Below are positions 32,022 to 43,826 of a stretch of DNA of 64,000 nucleotides, in pieces. This stretch comes from Chondrus crispus (Eukaryota > Rhodophyta > Florideophyceae > Gigartinales > Gigartinaceae): positions 33,761-97,760 of the forward strand of contig NW_005179145.1 of the NCBI RefSeq assembly GCF_000350225.1, given 5' to 3'. The position numbers were made by a program, and so were the translations under genes. The stretch's first letter is position 1. Every line of letters starts with the position of its first letter. The notes below the pieces were generated by a model. The model ran no database searches and was not told where the DNA came from. It was given only the letters and a program-made list of their open reading frames with translations.

Positions 32022-32385
32022 GTAGAGGGCCCGTATCCCCTACCCGCAGAGGGACAAGAAGGCAAACCGGCTCGACACGTCCCTCAGATCCTGCGACGTC
32101 CGGATGTCGCAGTTCAAGGTCAGGAAGTACCCGGGTACTTCGCCGATGACGCGCGGCCACAGTGGGGGGATCGTCCCGACCCACGCGGCCAAAGACCCGA
32201 AGGGGACCTGGCCACCGATAGCCAGGGGGTATCTCCGATAGCACCGGTAGTTCGAAAAAAGGGTAAAGACTGTTACGTACACGCGGTCGCGTGAGCCGTC
32301 TTTTCCCTATGAACTAGACCGGTCCCTGCGTGCTCACCAAGGACATGAGGGGTAATGTCCGATAATACATCCCCCGCTATCGGAG

Positions 32386-34800
32386 TTGAGCACGGGGACT
32401 CCAGCAATGTCGACATCGCAGGAGAAACCCAACACCGAGGCCCACGTAGACCCGATGTTGGAAGAAGGCATCACCGGGACACCCGACGTTCCAGTGACGC
32501 GCAACAAGCGAGACGCGGTTAACGACGACCGACACGAGTCGGTCGACCTCCTGACCCCCGTGAGCCCAAGGTCGCCGACGAAATATTCGCCTCGTACGGA
32601 CTCCAGCACCGAGATGGGCGTCACTGAGACGCGAACGTCCCTCGACTCGAGCCGAAGGAAACGCAAGAGGGGCCAACGCCGAAGTCGAAGGCCCCAGCGG
32701 AACGACCTCACCGATAAGGTCGCGCCCAAGATGGTCGATGGCCTCGTATGCCTCATGACGTCGAAAATATATAACGTCTTGGGCTCCGTGGCCACCGAAG
32801 GCAACGCGTTTAAGCCCCACACGATCGCCGTCGACACGTGCTCGGGCTACAACTTGGTGAGGAAAGCCGACGTTCCTCCCGACTGGGCCCCCTACGTAAT
32901 ACGGGACGCGCCATTACCACGCCTGGCTGGCGCGAACAGTAACCCGCTTCGACTTACGGCGTTCGTCCGCCTCGCGGTCCGGTTGCGGAACACGACGTTC
33001 CGCATACCTTTCGTAGTGGCTGAACAACTCGCTGTTCCCGTTCTACTTGGGACCGCGTTCATCGATGCTCACGTATGCAGCATCGACATCGACGGACAGA
33101 AGCTCGAACTTCGTCACGGTGGCTTGGTAGCCATCGTCGATGGGAAGGGGGAACCGACTTCCCCTACCAGGCGACACGGTCGCCAAACGAGTCGTCCGGA
33201 GGTACGCGAGAAGGCCCCGCAGGCGATCCGAATCGCCCGCTGGGTGACCATCCCCGCGATGTCGCAAGCCCGTGTGCGTGTGACAACCGCGGGGAGGGGT
33301 CTCGTGTTCCTGGAGCCCAAGCCATCACTCCAACACCGACATGGAGTGAGGATGACGAATGGCGTCGCGGAAGTCCTGCCAAACCAGACTTTCGAAGTCA
33401 TCGTCGCGAACTTCTCGCGACGGGAGAGGCGGCTTCCAAAGCACACCGTCGTGGGATACGTGAAGCGCAACCCCCTCGCGATCCTCACGCCCGAACGTCG
33501 AGTCGCTGAGGGGGTCGCGCACGCGTTGCGCCTGACCGACTTGACCGATCAAGTCGGAGAGGCAGGAGCTGGCCGATCCAGCTCCGACGAGAAGGCAACC
33601 GCTGGAAATGAAGGGGTTGACCCGGACGAAAGGTCACCTATATCCCAACCGACGGCGGAGGGTACCGTACCCCCCCAGCAGAAGTATCCCGAAAATCCAC
33701 CGATGGATTGGGAAAAAGAGATTGACTTGTCATCCATCGACGATGACAAGCTCCGTGGCCACGTGCTCGAGATGCTCCGTAAGCACTCGAGTCTGTGGAG
33801 CGGTGCGCTTGGAACGATCCAAGCCACAGAGCACCGCATTCCCCTCGAACCGGGAACGAAACCGATTCGTTCTATGCCATATTGGAAGGGCCCGGCCATG
33901 CGCGAAATGGTCGCGAAGGAAGTCAACAAGATGTTGAACGCAGGGGTTATCGAGCCGGCGAGCACCAAGTGGGTCCCCGGTGGTGCTCGTACCGAAGAAA
34001 GACGGCTCTCTACGGTTCTGCGTGGACTACCGGCGCCTCAACGCGAAGACTGCAGCGGATTCGTATCCGCTGCCGCGTATGGACGACTGCATCGACTCGT
34101 TAGGAGATGCAGCCGTCTTTACGACGTTGGACTGCAATTCCGGTTATTGGCAGATCCGGGTCGCTCCCGAGGACCGAGATAAGACTACCTTCACGACACA
34201 TATGGGTACGTACCGCCATTTGCGCATGCCGTTTGGATTAAAAGGGGCACCGGCCACCTTCCAACGTGCCCTCGATATCATACTCTCCGGAGTCCGCTGG
34301 CAAATATGCCTCGTCTATCTCGATGACGTTATCTTGTTCTCGCGTACGGACGCGAAACATGCAAGGCATCTCGATACCGTCTTGAGCTTGTTGCGGAGTG
34401 CCGGCATCTCCCTCAAGCTCAAGAAGTGCAGCTTCTTCCGTCCGAAGGTGCACTACCTGGGGCACGTTATATCCCGAGGTAAGTTGAGCGTGGCTGATAC
34501 GGCAATCGATGCCTTCAAGACGTTCACGTTCCCGAGGACGCTGACGCAGGTGCGCTCGTTCCTCGGGGCGTGTAATGTGTATCGTCGCTTCGTCAAGGGC
34601 TTCTCGAAGATTGCCCGTCCGTTAACCAATATAACGCGCAAGGACTCGGATCACGATTTCGATAACCCAACGGAGGTTCAGCTTCAGGCTTTCGAAAGCC
34701 TGAAGGCGGCGATGATCTCCCCGTTGATCCCTGCGCTACCACGGTACGGCCGACCGTACCTGTTGGACACTGACGCCAGTGCATATCAACTCGGGTGCAC
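32386..34800 (+). mobile_element. Protease and reverse transcriptase region of the chromodomain gypsy-type element (fossil part)
   Basis: The protease active-site region reads IAVDTCSGYNLV, with VPVLLGTAFID further on, matching the DTGS...LLG plan of retroviral aspartic proteases. Reverse transcriptase motifs follow: FCVDYRRLNAKT, FTTLDCNSGYWQI, MPFGLKGAPATFQR, CLVYLDDVILFS (the YLDD catalytic box) and LKLKKCSFF. RNase H begins at LLDTDASAYQLG just before the nested insertion. Confidence 0.88.
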
Positions 34801-34804
34801 CCTC

Positions 34805-35523
34805 TGTAGTGCACTGGTACGCCTCCCCCATTCGCGAGGCATACGTGGGATGCCACCCTCACGGGTGCGCCTCCCACGTGTACACCACGGATATTCGTGT
34901 ACCTGTACCACGTGTAATCGTGTAACTACCCACCCAGGCATGACCGGGTGTAAGCCCTGTCGAAGTACGGACAGTCTGTCACTCCACGGTCTAGGCGTGT
35001 CGATCCCCACGTGTGAGCAGGTATCATAACCCTATACAGGGGGTTATTGCGTACTGTATAGCGTCTATGCTAGTACGCCGGTATTTATTACCGTGTTTTA
35101 ATTAATTATTATTAATTAATATTATTACGACGTCGACTACTATATAGTCGACGTTCGACCCTAAGTAAAGAAGGCACGAAGCCTTGGGTTCTTTTCCTAA
35201 GCTTCTGGAGTCTCGGTAGTAGCCTTGCGCCAGTATAGCACAAGCCGTGCTACACTACGCGAGCCCATCCACGACCGCGAGTCCCAACCGCTCTACCGCG
35301 CGTGCTGCTACCGAGGATACTAACCGCTCTACCGCGCGAGACGTCCCTACCGCTCCGCCCCCTCTGGGCGATCCCCTGTTCTAACCCTTCTTTTTGCTAC
35401 CTACTGCGCCGATCGCGCCCGGACCCCGTTGCCGGTTATCACCGGGTGGTCTCCCGTACAACCCGCGTTCCGAACACACGTGCTCTGCCCTGGGGTTATA
35501 CACCGCGACCCCAGTGCACGACA
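34805..35523. mobile_element. Solo-LTR-like insertion (719 bp) inside the gypsy-type element
   Basis: Starts TGTAGTGCACTGG and ends CCAGTGCACGACA, so it has TG...CA ends and a 13-bp imperfect inverted repeat, and is flanked by a 5-bp duplication CCCTC (34800-34804 and 35524-35528). The flanking gypsy RNase H sequence is contiguous across it. No coding capacity; a very AT-rich centre (about 35095-35150) with TATATAG suggests an LTR promoter. Best read as a solo LTR of another LTR family; a small inverted-repeat element is the alternative. Confidence 0.82.
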
Positions 35524-35528
35524 CCCTC

Positions 35529-37707
35529 CTACAGGAGCACGACGAGCCAAACTAATGGCGCCTCGTTGGGTACTGGTCGTACTCGCTAAGTGATAGCGAA
35601 CGGAACTGCAGCGCTACGGAGCGTGAGTGCTTCGCCGTGGTGTGGGCCGTCCGCACACTGCGGCCGTACATCGAAGGAACCAAGTTCACCGTCCGGACGG
35701 ATCACGACGCCCTCCCTTGGCTCATGTCGCTCACGGAGAGCTCGGGAAGACTCACCCGGTGGCGGCTACGTCTGGCTGAATACGATTTCACCATTCAGTA
35801 CCGCCCCGGGCGCGTGCATCAGGTGCCCGATGCCCTGTCACGCCTCGTGTCGCCTCGTGTCGCCGATGACCCTCGCCTCACCGTCGAGGTGGATGACGAC
35901 ATTCCCACCTTCGACGGGGGCACGACCGTTCCAGACGTATCGAATGAGTTCGCCGACCACGCCTGTACCGCGAGCTGTGATCATCAGGCCGTCCATGTCT
36001 TCGTAACGACACGGAACCAAGCCAAAGCCCGAACAAGGCCGCGCGTACGGACGCGCTACGAACCGCGAGGCGACGACGAAGCCCCCGCTCTCCAAGGACC
36101 CAATTCGTTTTCGGAGGAGAACGACGAGTTCGACGCCGCCGAAATCCAGCGCGCCGAAGACCCCGAGGCTGGCGCGCTCGACTCTCCGGTCGCCCCACCG
36201 CAGGACGACCTTCCGGCCCCTCTTACGATAGAGGAGATAGCCGAGGAGCAACGCGTGGATGACTTCTGCCAAACCGTTTTGGCACGACAGTCCGAGTCTC
36301 GAGACTCCGCGTTCTTCGAGGACCACCAAGGGGTGCTCAAACGGAGACACCCCTTCGATCCCGGTACCATACAGGTGGTGGTGCTTTGGACGCTCCGCGA
36401 CAGGCTCCTTCGCCTGTGCCACAACCCGGCCATCGCGGGGCACCCGGGCCAGAACCATATGTACAACGCACTTCGACGGGAGTACTACTGGCCCCACCTG
36501 GCTGCAGACGTGGCAGCCACGGTGCGAGGGTGTTGGACCTGCGCGATGAACCGGGTCAAGCTGAGGAAACATCTCAATCGATTTAGATTGTTCCCAGCTA
36601 CGAGGCCTCTCGAGAGCCTCGCCATCGACATCTTGGGGCCGCTCCCCAAGACGAAGACAGGAAAACGATTCCTGCTCGTGATTACGGACCGCTTCAGTCA
36701 GCTGACGCAAGTCGTTGCGCTCCGCACGATAACAGCGTACACGGTCGCAGTTGCGTTCTGCGACTCGTGGGTGTTCAAGTATGGCGTCCCGCGCACGTTG
36801 CTTTCGGACAACGGCCCTCAGTTTAATGCCAAGTTCTTCCACAGCACGTGCCGTGGTCTGGGGATAACGAATTTGTACACTTCGGCGTACCATCCCCAGA
36901 CCAACGAGCAAGTCGAGCGATATAACCGAACAATCGCCTCGATGCTGAGGAACTACGTGGGTGAACACCAGGACGACTGGGATGTGTACGTGGGGCCACT
37001 TACGTATGCGTACAACTCCCACGTACATCGCACCACACGCACCACGCCGTTTGAGCTCGTGCTCAGCAGGCCACCGCCGGAGCTCTCTCTCCGACGGGCG
37101 GACGGCGACGCGCCCCCTTCCGACAGGGAGAACCAACGTGCCGAGTTCCTCAAGACCTTGGACTCGACTATCCAGAAGGCCTACGGGAGCCTGCGTCGGA
37201 CGCAGGCTCGCTACAAGCGCGACTTCCATAAGCGCATACGACGTATTAATTCCCGGCTCCGTCCCGGAGAATACGTACTGAACCCCACCGATGGGAAAAA
37301 GACATCAAACAAGCTCGCCTTCCCGGCTGTCGGACCGTACCGAGTTCTCGCGAACGACCAGCGCACCATCACGATCGATTGTGATGGAGTTACAGAGCGC
37401 GTCTCCGCACCGCTGCGTCTACGCACTCCCGCCGGCGAACGCGCCCAGGGCGAGCACGACTACCCCCAAGGACCTTGCCGACAAGGTCACCAAAAGTACT
37501 CAGTATGCCGTCGAACAACTACTCCAGCATCGAACCATGGAGGACAGAACTACGGAGTTCCTCATCAAGTGGGCGGACTACGACCAACCCACTTGGACAG
37601 CGCGTACACACGTCCCCGAGGATCTAGTGTCACGCTACGCCAAAAGACTCCGGCCACGTACAGGTAGAGACCTCCTCTCTGAACTGAACGCGGACTTTCA
37701 GCCTTAA
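35529..37707 (+). mobile_element. RNase H, integrase and chromodomain region of the chromodomain gypsy-type element (fossil part)
   Basis: RNase H continues with ATERECFAVVWAVRTLRPYI and FTVRTDHDALPWL. The integrase has an HHCC zinc region (HNPAIAGHPG ... CWTCAMNR) and the catalytic core (LAIDILGPLPKT, LLSDNGPQFNAKFF, SAYHPQTNEQVERYNRT). Near the end a chromodomain reads YAVEQLLQHR ... TEFLIKWADYD ... TWTARTHVPEDLV. Chromodomains direct chromoviruses to heterochromatin, which fits insertion into another transposon. Confidence 0.9.
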
Positions 37708-38958
37708 GGAGGGGGCCCTCAACCGCCTCGGGGCGGTTTAATCAAACCGCTTCCTGACGGTCAGAACGAATGTCTCACTAGAGGAATAGAGGAAACGTAC
37801 CCAAGTCAAGCCGTATTGACTCCTCAGACGCCGAAGATGCAAAAAGTTGGAGCAAGGCAGTACGAACTGCCTGAAAAAAATGTAGGGCCCTCGTACCGAC
37901 CTAAGATACGAGGGCCGCACAGAGTTCGGGGAAGGCAAATATCCCTCTCGGATCCAAAGGGTTCAACGCCCTCTCACTCGGGGTCGCCGGACGTTCGGTT
38001 CAGTCCAGCAACCTCGAACTGAGACGTCCAACGAACGCGCGATCACTCACAGTAGGGCAATTATTGATGGAGGACACCGAATCCCCCGGAGAGCGAACAA
38101 CACCCTGGAGCCACGATCGCACTCCCGCTCCGACCTGAATAAAAGGGATCCGAATCCTTTGCCTCCCTACGGGTGCCTCATGGCGCAGGGCCAACTGGCG
38201 CGAAAGATAAGACAAACCGTTTAGTCTTACGTAAACAAGGTCCTGGAACGACGAGCAGGAGCGAGGAGAACACGTTTGGTCCCCAACAGCGCCCCAGAAC
38301 ACAAAGCCACCGGGCAGGAGAGAATGACGTCAAGACATATTGACGGACGAAACCCAATTTCGCGACGCCGTAACACCATGCAGTACGTACTGCCCAGACG
38401 GGAACGTTCCTCGTAAGGACGGACTGAACGAGGTTAGGCGATATCGGCCGCGGAGTCGCTGGATAGTTCGATTAGATGCGTCTGAGCGCGTCGGTCCCTT
38501 TGCGGAGGACGCTTCGGTATCCTACTCCCGCGCGAAAGGCAGACGGGAACGAGAGAGAAGAAAGCGCCACGTAGTGGCAGAGACGCGAACGGCGTCATCG
38601 CGGTGAGCATGGCCTCGAAGGGCGCGTGGGTTCGTGTCGGTTCGTACCGCTACGCGAAAACAGGTGTAGGAGGTGCCCACGAACAACGGCCACCCCACTG
38701 TCACGGTAATATGCCAAAAGGGGCACCGCCTGGCCTCAGAAAATGGTTGGGCTGCCAATGAGCAGTCCACGGATGATGCACTGCTGTACAGTGCTCCGGC
38801 CGCCGCCGCGAGCAACACGGAAAAATAAGGAAAAATAGCCCCTACTGTACCCGCATACGGCGCGACACGTGTACGCCCGTGCCTCACATTTAACACACAA
38901 TGGGGAGAGACCAAGGGACGCGCCGTGACCCGCTGGGTAGTTTCAGTTATACACGTGC

Positions 38959-38988
38959 CATCCAAAGTGTACGCGTACACTTTGGATG
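38959..38988. repeat. 30-bp perfect palindrome
   Basis: CATCCAAAGTGTACG (38959-38973) is followed directly by its exact reverse complement (38974-38988). Confidence 0.9.
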
Positions 38989-39424
38989 ATAGCGGGGAGA
39001 AGGTGACACACGTGTCAAGCGCCGGCGCCCCGAGGATTTTAATTTTTGGGAAAATCTGGCGTAGGAGGGACGCGCACCAACTGCGGCGTGTGTTGGAGAA
39101 ATTGGCAAGAATTATTTTGGCGAGAAACATTTTTGGGGCAATTTTTTCGGTGATCTGATCAAGAGCTGGGGCTGTCGCGCGCGCGCAGCGGTGAACAGAC
39201 ACGCGCCGCGCGCGTCGTAGACGCAGCACGTAATGCGGACGGACGGACAGCGAGGTGTACCGTACGGGCCGCGCGCCGTCGCTGCTGTCCGCCCCGATCC
39301 GCCCGCGCCGATCCACGCGAGCCCACCTGCGCCGACCTCCCCAGCACTGGAGCGCGGCATCACCGCATCGCTGCGCACTTACGTGGAATCTCTTACGACG
39401 CTGGTATTGCCGCTGCCAAGCGCT

Positions 39425-39800
39425 GTACCCTCGCCACCGACGGCGAGGGGCTCTAAGGAGAAGAGCCTTCGCCGTGCGCCGCGCCCTCGCAGCGGACAGC
39501 GAGGGACGCTGAAAAAGAGCCACTACCGCGTGCTGTGCCCTCGCTGCCGACGGCGAGGGGCACCAAGGAAGACCTACAAGCAAGGCGAGAGCGCGTACCA
39601 CACTACGCACACGGCCGATGCCGTACGGCGCGCCCCCGGCGGCACCGCACCAGTCCCTCGCCGACAGACGGCGAGGAAGACCAAGTATGTGAGCATTTCC
39701 TGCGGGTTCGTTCCCCCGTCACGTACACCAAGGGACACGAACGAAAAGTCATATGTCGAGCGCGGTGTCCTCGCCGCCGACGGCGAGGAACCCAGGAACG
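39425..39800. repeat. Array of CCTCGCCG..CGGCGAGG dyads at ~55-bp period
   Basis: Copies of the dyad CCTCGCCGNCGACGGCGAGG (with variants) start near 39428, 39484, 39538, 39654 and 39769, i.e. at one or two multiples of about 54-58 bp. Further copies lie in the LTR (about 40194, 40248, 40301; in the 5' LTR about 28349, 28401, 28456). The sequence between copies is also related, so this is a tandem repeat with a palindromic core. Confidence 0.82.
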
Positions 39801-39883
39801 ATATACAAGCTAGTCGGACCCGCCGGGGGCGCCGCTCCCACGGCCCATGCCGTACGACGAACCCCCGTGGCCGCGCTCTTACG

Positions 39884-41460
39884 ACCCCCTACGCTCGACA
39901 GCAAGGCGAGCCGGACGAGACGGGAACGACTTCTCAACACGGAGGGAGGTCGGGGGTAAGAAGACTCTCCCCAGTAACCCGCCCACAACTCGAGGGATCA
40001 GTGTGAACTAGGAACGCCGCGCGAGCGACCTTCCGAAAGGTTCGCGATCGTCGACGGGACGAAACCGACGAAGGCGGGCGCATGCTCGTACATGCATGCT
40101 CGTCATTCCCCACCGCACCTCACGACGATGTCGGTAAATGAGAAGAGGGGAGCGACCTCCCCGACTGATCGCCCTCGACGGTCAGGTATCAGGACCTCGC
40201 CACTGACGGCGAAACGTACCAAGTATAAGAGCAGCCCCGCGCGGTTCCCTCGCCGTCGACGGCGAGGGGACCCTGAGAAGAACGACGGTCGCACGCCCTG
40301 CCTCGCCGCCGACGGCGAGCAGTACAAAAGATAAGGGCATCACCCGCGCCGCTCATCGACGCAGATCCACGCGCCGGTTAGCCGCCTGGGGGAACAAAAA
40401 AAAAGAGAAGGTAGCCGCTCCGGCGCGCCACCGATATCGGCGACGAGGACCAACGGACGCCCATTCTCCCTGCCCGTCCGAAGACCGGGGTCGTTCCGCA
40501 TGGCACGCGCCTGGATCGCCAGAGGGCGACGAATCCTCTACAGCGGCAGTCGCCGCGCTCGACGCGCGGGCGAGCGGGCAAAAACCCATACGCCTTGGCG
40601 CGTGTTGACACCGCAAGACGCGGCGGGGACCAGAGTAGAGGAGGAAAGAGGACGAGCGCACCACAGGCAGGGAAGGTGACCTCGCTGGAGTCGAGACGGA
40701 AAGGAAAACACGAGCCACCCTACAAGCACATGTGAACGCGGACGTTCACACTTGTGGGGGGGCCGTATAGTATAACCCCCCTGGGGCCTTTTTAGTTAGA
40801 TTAGACCAACAACAGGATCCCCTGCTGTAGAGCTCGACGCTCTACAGTCCAACCGCGCGTGTCCACGTGTACACCACGGGGAGATGACCATATCGGTTCA
40901 CCAGGATCGAAATTTTCCGTCCGAAGCGCGCACGCACCACCGGTAATACGTGTACTGTCAGCCTCGACATAGCTGACAGTATTACAGTGCAGGCCGACCT
41001 GCACTACAGTAGTCCACTACAGTACCTCGGTACTGTAGTGTTATGATAGATTGTTTTGTATATTAAATATGGTGCGGACCGACGGCGGCGGGTAGGGACA
41101 AGCACGGGCTTGTCCTCAACCGACCGCCAAGGTCAGTTCACCCAGCTTATTCTAAACGTCGCCTTCGCTCTTCGCGCGCGTTTAGTCGGAGCTGAGCCGG
41201 AGTGGACGTGCAGCATGCGAGCGAGCACGGAACCGCCTCCGCCCGTCAGCACTGATACGTCACCCAGTGCTGCTCCGGGGCGTCGAGGCGTCGATCCGCT
41301 CGTGCGTGCACGCGTCCTTGCTCGCTCCCGCTCTACCACCGCTACCCGGGCCCGAGCCCGGTTCCCTAGCTGGTTGGCCCGCTTCACCCCTTCTCCGATC
41401 CGGGGTCTACAGGTCGAACTGCGCATACACCTCCAGTCGTCTGGGGGTGTTTATTCTACA
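39884..41460 (+). repeat. 3' LTR of the chromodomain gypsy-type element
   Basis: Nearly identical to 28033-29620; ends TTCTACA at 41460, immediately followed by the copia-type integrase sequence of the host element. One block (about 40885-40921) differs completely from the 5' LTR (29040-29081). The left limit is the limit of similarity, not a proven LTR start. Confidence 0.85.
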
Positions 41461-41463
41461 GTG

Positions 41464-42232
41464 CCTCTGTATCTTCGTCATTTAACTTGTTTAGAATGGA
41501 TTTCACCGTTCCTATCCTGCGCTGGACGATGCCTGTCTTGTTATGGCGTCGTGCAGGGCGTGGTTTGAATTGAATATCATGGGTGCGAAGATATAAGTGT
41601 GTTGCTGTCTTGTTATATTCGTCGTCTGCTGATACTGCGTTAGGAGCCCCGTGCCGACACACCCATAAGCGCTCGATTTCTCTTATGAAAACGGCGGGGT
41701 GACGACTCTCGACGATTGTAAGCTCGGAGTAGCCGGCCCCCGTGTCGGCAGTAATAAGGATAATCAAGTTCGCGCCTTGGATGGTAATGAAAAAGAAATC
41801 CATTTGAACTTCTTCATTGAAGGCTTCATTGACGTGTGTCAGTGAAACCTTACGGGTTGGCATCGGGCGTCCGTTCTTGGTGCAGACTTTGCATGCTGCC
41901 GAGACTTTAGCTATGGCGTGGTCGGGTGGATCACTTAGGATTCCGGCATTAGCGCATATCTCCCTCAGTGCGTCTGGATGTGCGTGCGTATATCTGTGTA
42001 TACGCTTGCAAAACGCCATCAGCGTTCGTTGTACTGTGGTATGGATGTTGCCAAGTAGCGTCCCAACGGCTGCGAGTGGATGGGGTGCGACGTCGAGGCG
42101 TAACCGACTGTCATTCGGGACCAGATATGTGTAGAACACGCGATCGGCGTTGTCTGTTGGTCTGCACATCTCAATGTAACGTTGCGTTGCTAGGTTGAAT
42201 GTGTTGCAGTATTTTCGGACATCCATGCCCAA
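41464..42232 (-). mobile_element. Integrase region of the copia-type element (fossil part)
   Basis: Shows a CKVCTKNGRPMPTRK zinc-region end, then FNEEVQMDFFFI and LIILITADTGAGYSE, the first catalytic Asp region, and a RLWVCRHGAPNAVSADD-like second region. The wording resembles the integrase of the copia-type element at 61.9 kb (FNERIMMDIMYID). Confidence 0.75.
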
Positions 42233-42241
42233 GATTAATGG

Positions 42242-42610
42242 TCATGAGCCTTCGACGAGGTCGAAAATAATGGCTGTGGGTTTACCCCGGGTGTCGTGAA
42301 TATGTAACGTCCATGAGCACAGTATCTTTTTCGCGCCGAGGCATTCTTGACCCCATCCATGATAGTAGATATCACGCGGTGGGTCTAGTTGTAGGGAAAT
42401 ACCAAGGATATCGGAAAGGGTGGCTGCGTTTTCGATACCGCCTGTGGAAGTGGGCGCTCCTTCGTCTAGTATAGGATTGGGGTCTGGCAGGAGTGCGTCA
42501 GATCCCTTTATTGAAAAAACGATGATTTTTTTGTAGCATTGTTTTCCGAAAAGTGAACTATTTTTCCGGGTGTTCGTCATATTTTGGCTTTTCTGCTTTC
42601 TAGTTTGCAT
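42242..42610 (-). mobile_element. Protease region of the copia-type element (fossil part)
   Basis: Contains ILDEGAPTSTGG, comparable to VDIGAPKSVVG in the protease of the other copia-type element at about 61.6 kb. D-x-GAPxS is thus a shared form of the aspartic protease active site in these two elements. Confidence 0.65.
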
Positions 42611-42641
42611 CCCTCGCGAGCCGGCTCACTATAGATGCGAT

Positions 42642-43826
42642 CTAAGCGTTCGTAGAACCATCTCTGGGATCGATCGGGGTGTTTGTTTTTCTAGCGAACA
42701 TCGATCTGACTTGGTTGTATATGCAAGATGGATCCGTGTAGAAGTGACCCTTGCGCTTACACATCCTGCATTTCTGCTTTGACATGTCAAATGGAGTGTT
42801 GTTCGTCTTCCACTTATCTGGACGGCTGCCTGCGTCATGATGTCTGTTGTTGGCGGACCTTCCGTATGACCGTTTTCTAAGCATTGATTCTGAGTGGCGT
42901 ATGTCCGGGTTTGTTGGCGGTTCATCGTTCCTATCGTGCACTTTTACATCTGAAAGAGCTAGGACAGCATCTTCTAGGGGAATACGTGTGATTGGGGAGT
43001 CGGTTGGGTCTTGATGAGCTCTTAGTTTATCAACCTTCTGTACATCCTTCCGTAATTTCATCATTCCTTGGAATACAAGATCTGCATCATCGTATATTGC
43101 GATGTTTTCTTCAGTCTTCATTCTGCGGTACTTTTCCATCATATCGTCAATTCCCTGCGCCACATTCCCAACATATCCTGCTGGCGCAAATGTGTAATCT
43201 TCCTGTTCAGGACCTCTTTCTTTCGCACATGCCACAATTTGCGAAATAATTGCGCTGTATATGGTCGGTGTGATGGTAGCGTTGTCCAAGAGTGTCACAG
43301 CGACACTCTGGCTTATCTGCTTCGCTCCTAAAGCATCGCAGTTGTTGATGTATCTCAGAGCGAGTCCTTCGTATCGGTGAGCAAATGCAGTTGTCGTTTC
43401 GCCTGCGTTCATTCTACACAAATGTATGTCTCTGAGTAGAAAAGCTTCACGTCGCACGGCGTCTGTTATCGAGTCTTTTGCGACAAGACTTATGATCTTC
43501 TCTACTGTTTCCATGTGATCCAAGCTCTCTTCCTCGTCCGGTTCGATTGGTAATGTTCCTGCCAGGATGGCCCCTTCAAGTTTTCCAGTATATGTGTCGT
43601 CGATGGACTGATAAAGCATGAAGCCCATGGCTCTGTATGCGCTAGTGGCTTTCGAATCGCCACCCTTAGCTAAGGTCTTCATCGCACGTGCCCACATGCG
43701 CGCTTTCTTGCGCCCTAAGAGCTTGTCAGTGGTAGGGAGGAGTATCGGAGGATTGAACATTCTGTTCGGAGCAACACTTGGGCCTGGGCCCATAACTGTG
43801 GTTTCCTCGGAATGAGGCATATTGAT
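42642..43826 (-). mobile_element. Gag region of the copia-type element (fossil part)
   Basis: Helical gag with RKKARMWARAMKTL near its start, ETTTAFAHRYEGLALRY in the middle, and a CCHC-like knuckle CRMCKRKGHFYTDPSC near the end. It begins at the inner edge of the 5' LTR (43797). Confidence 0.8.

Larger units (their letters stand above)
37716..39883. other. Non-coding 3' region of the gypsy-type element, with dyads
   Basis: Between the coding region and the recognised 3' LTR. A purine tract (AAGGAGGGGG, about 37706-37715) directly follows the coding part and could be the polypurine tract, in which case the 3' LTR would be about 3.7 kb. It contains a 30-bp perfect palindrome at 38959-38988 and the ~55-bp dyad array from about 39425. 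A long open frame on the minus strand (38522-39610) is Arg/Ala-rich and not credible as a gene. Confidence 0.45.
28033..41460 (+). mobile_element. Chromodomain-bearing Ty3/gypsy LTR retroelement (fossil) nested in the copia-type element
   Basis: Plus-strand element with long LTRs (about 1.58 kb shared: 28033-29620 and 39884-41460, both ending GTTTAT(G/T)CTACA). A TGG-starting primer-binding-like site (TGGTCTCCCGACC) follows the 5' LTR at about 29622. Parts in gypsy order: gag with a CCHC-type knuckle (about 29.7-32.0 kb), protease (about 32.8-33.1), reverse transcriptase (about 33.9-34.7), RNase H (split by a nested insertion), integrase (about 36.4-37.3) and a chromodomain (about 37.5-37.65), as in chromoviruses. 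Apart from one replaced block, the LTRs differ at only about five positions, so it is young and younger than its copia host. It is broken by the nested insertion and a few further reading-frame breaks. The 3' LTR may begin upstream of 39884, since an unexplained 2.2 kb separates it from the coding part. Confidence 0.88.

Noticed and set aside
38522-39610. 362-aa open frame on the minus strand
   Set aside because: It lies antisense in the GC-rich dyad region of the gypsy-type element, is Arg/Ala/Ser-biased, and changes character where base composition changes.
39425-39800. Evenly spaced palindromic repeats that resemble a CRISPR array
   Set aside because: Repeats vary, the intervals between them are related rather than unique, copies recur in both LTRs, no cas genes are present, and the context is a eukaryotic retroelement.
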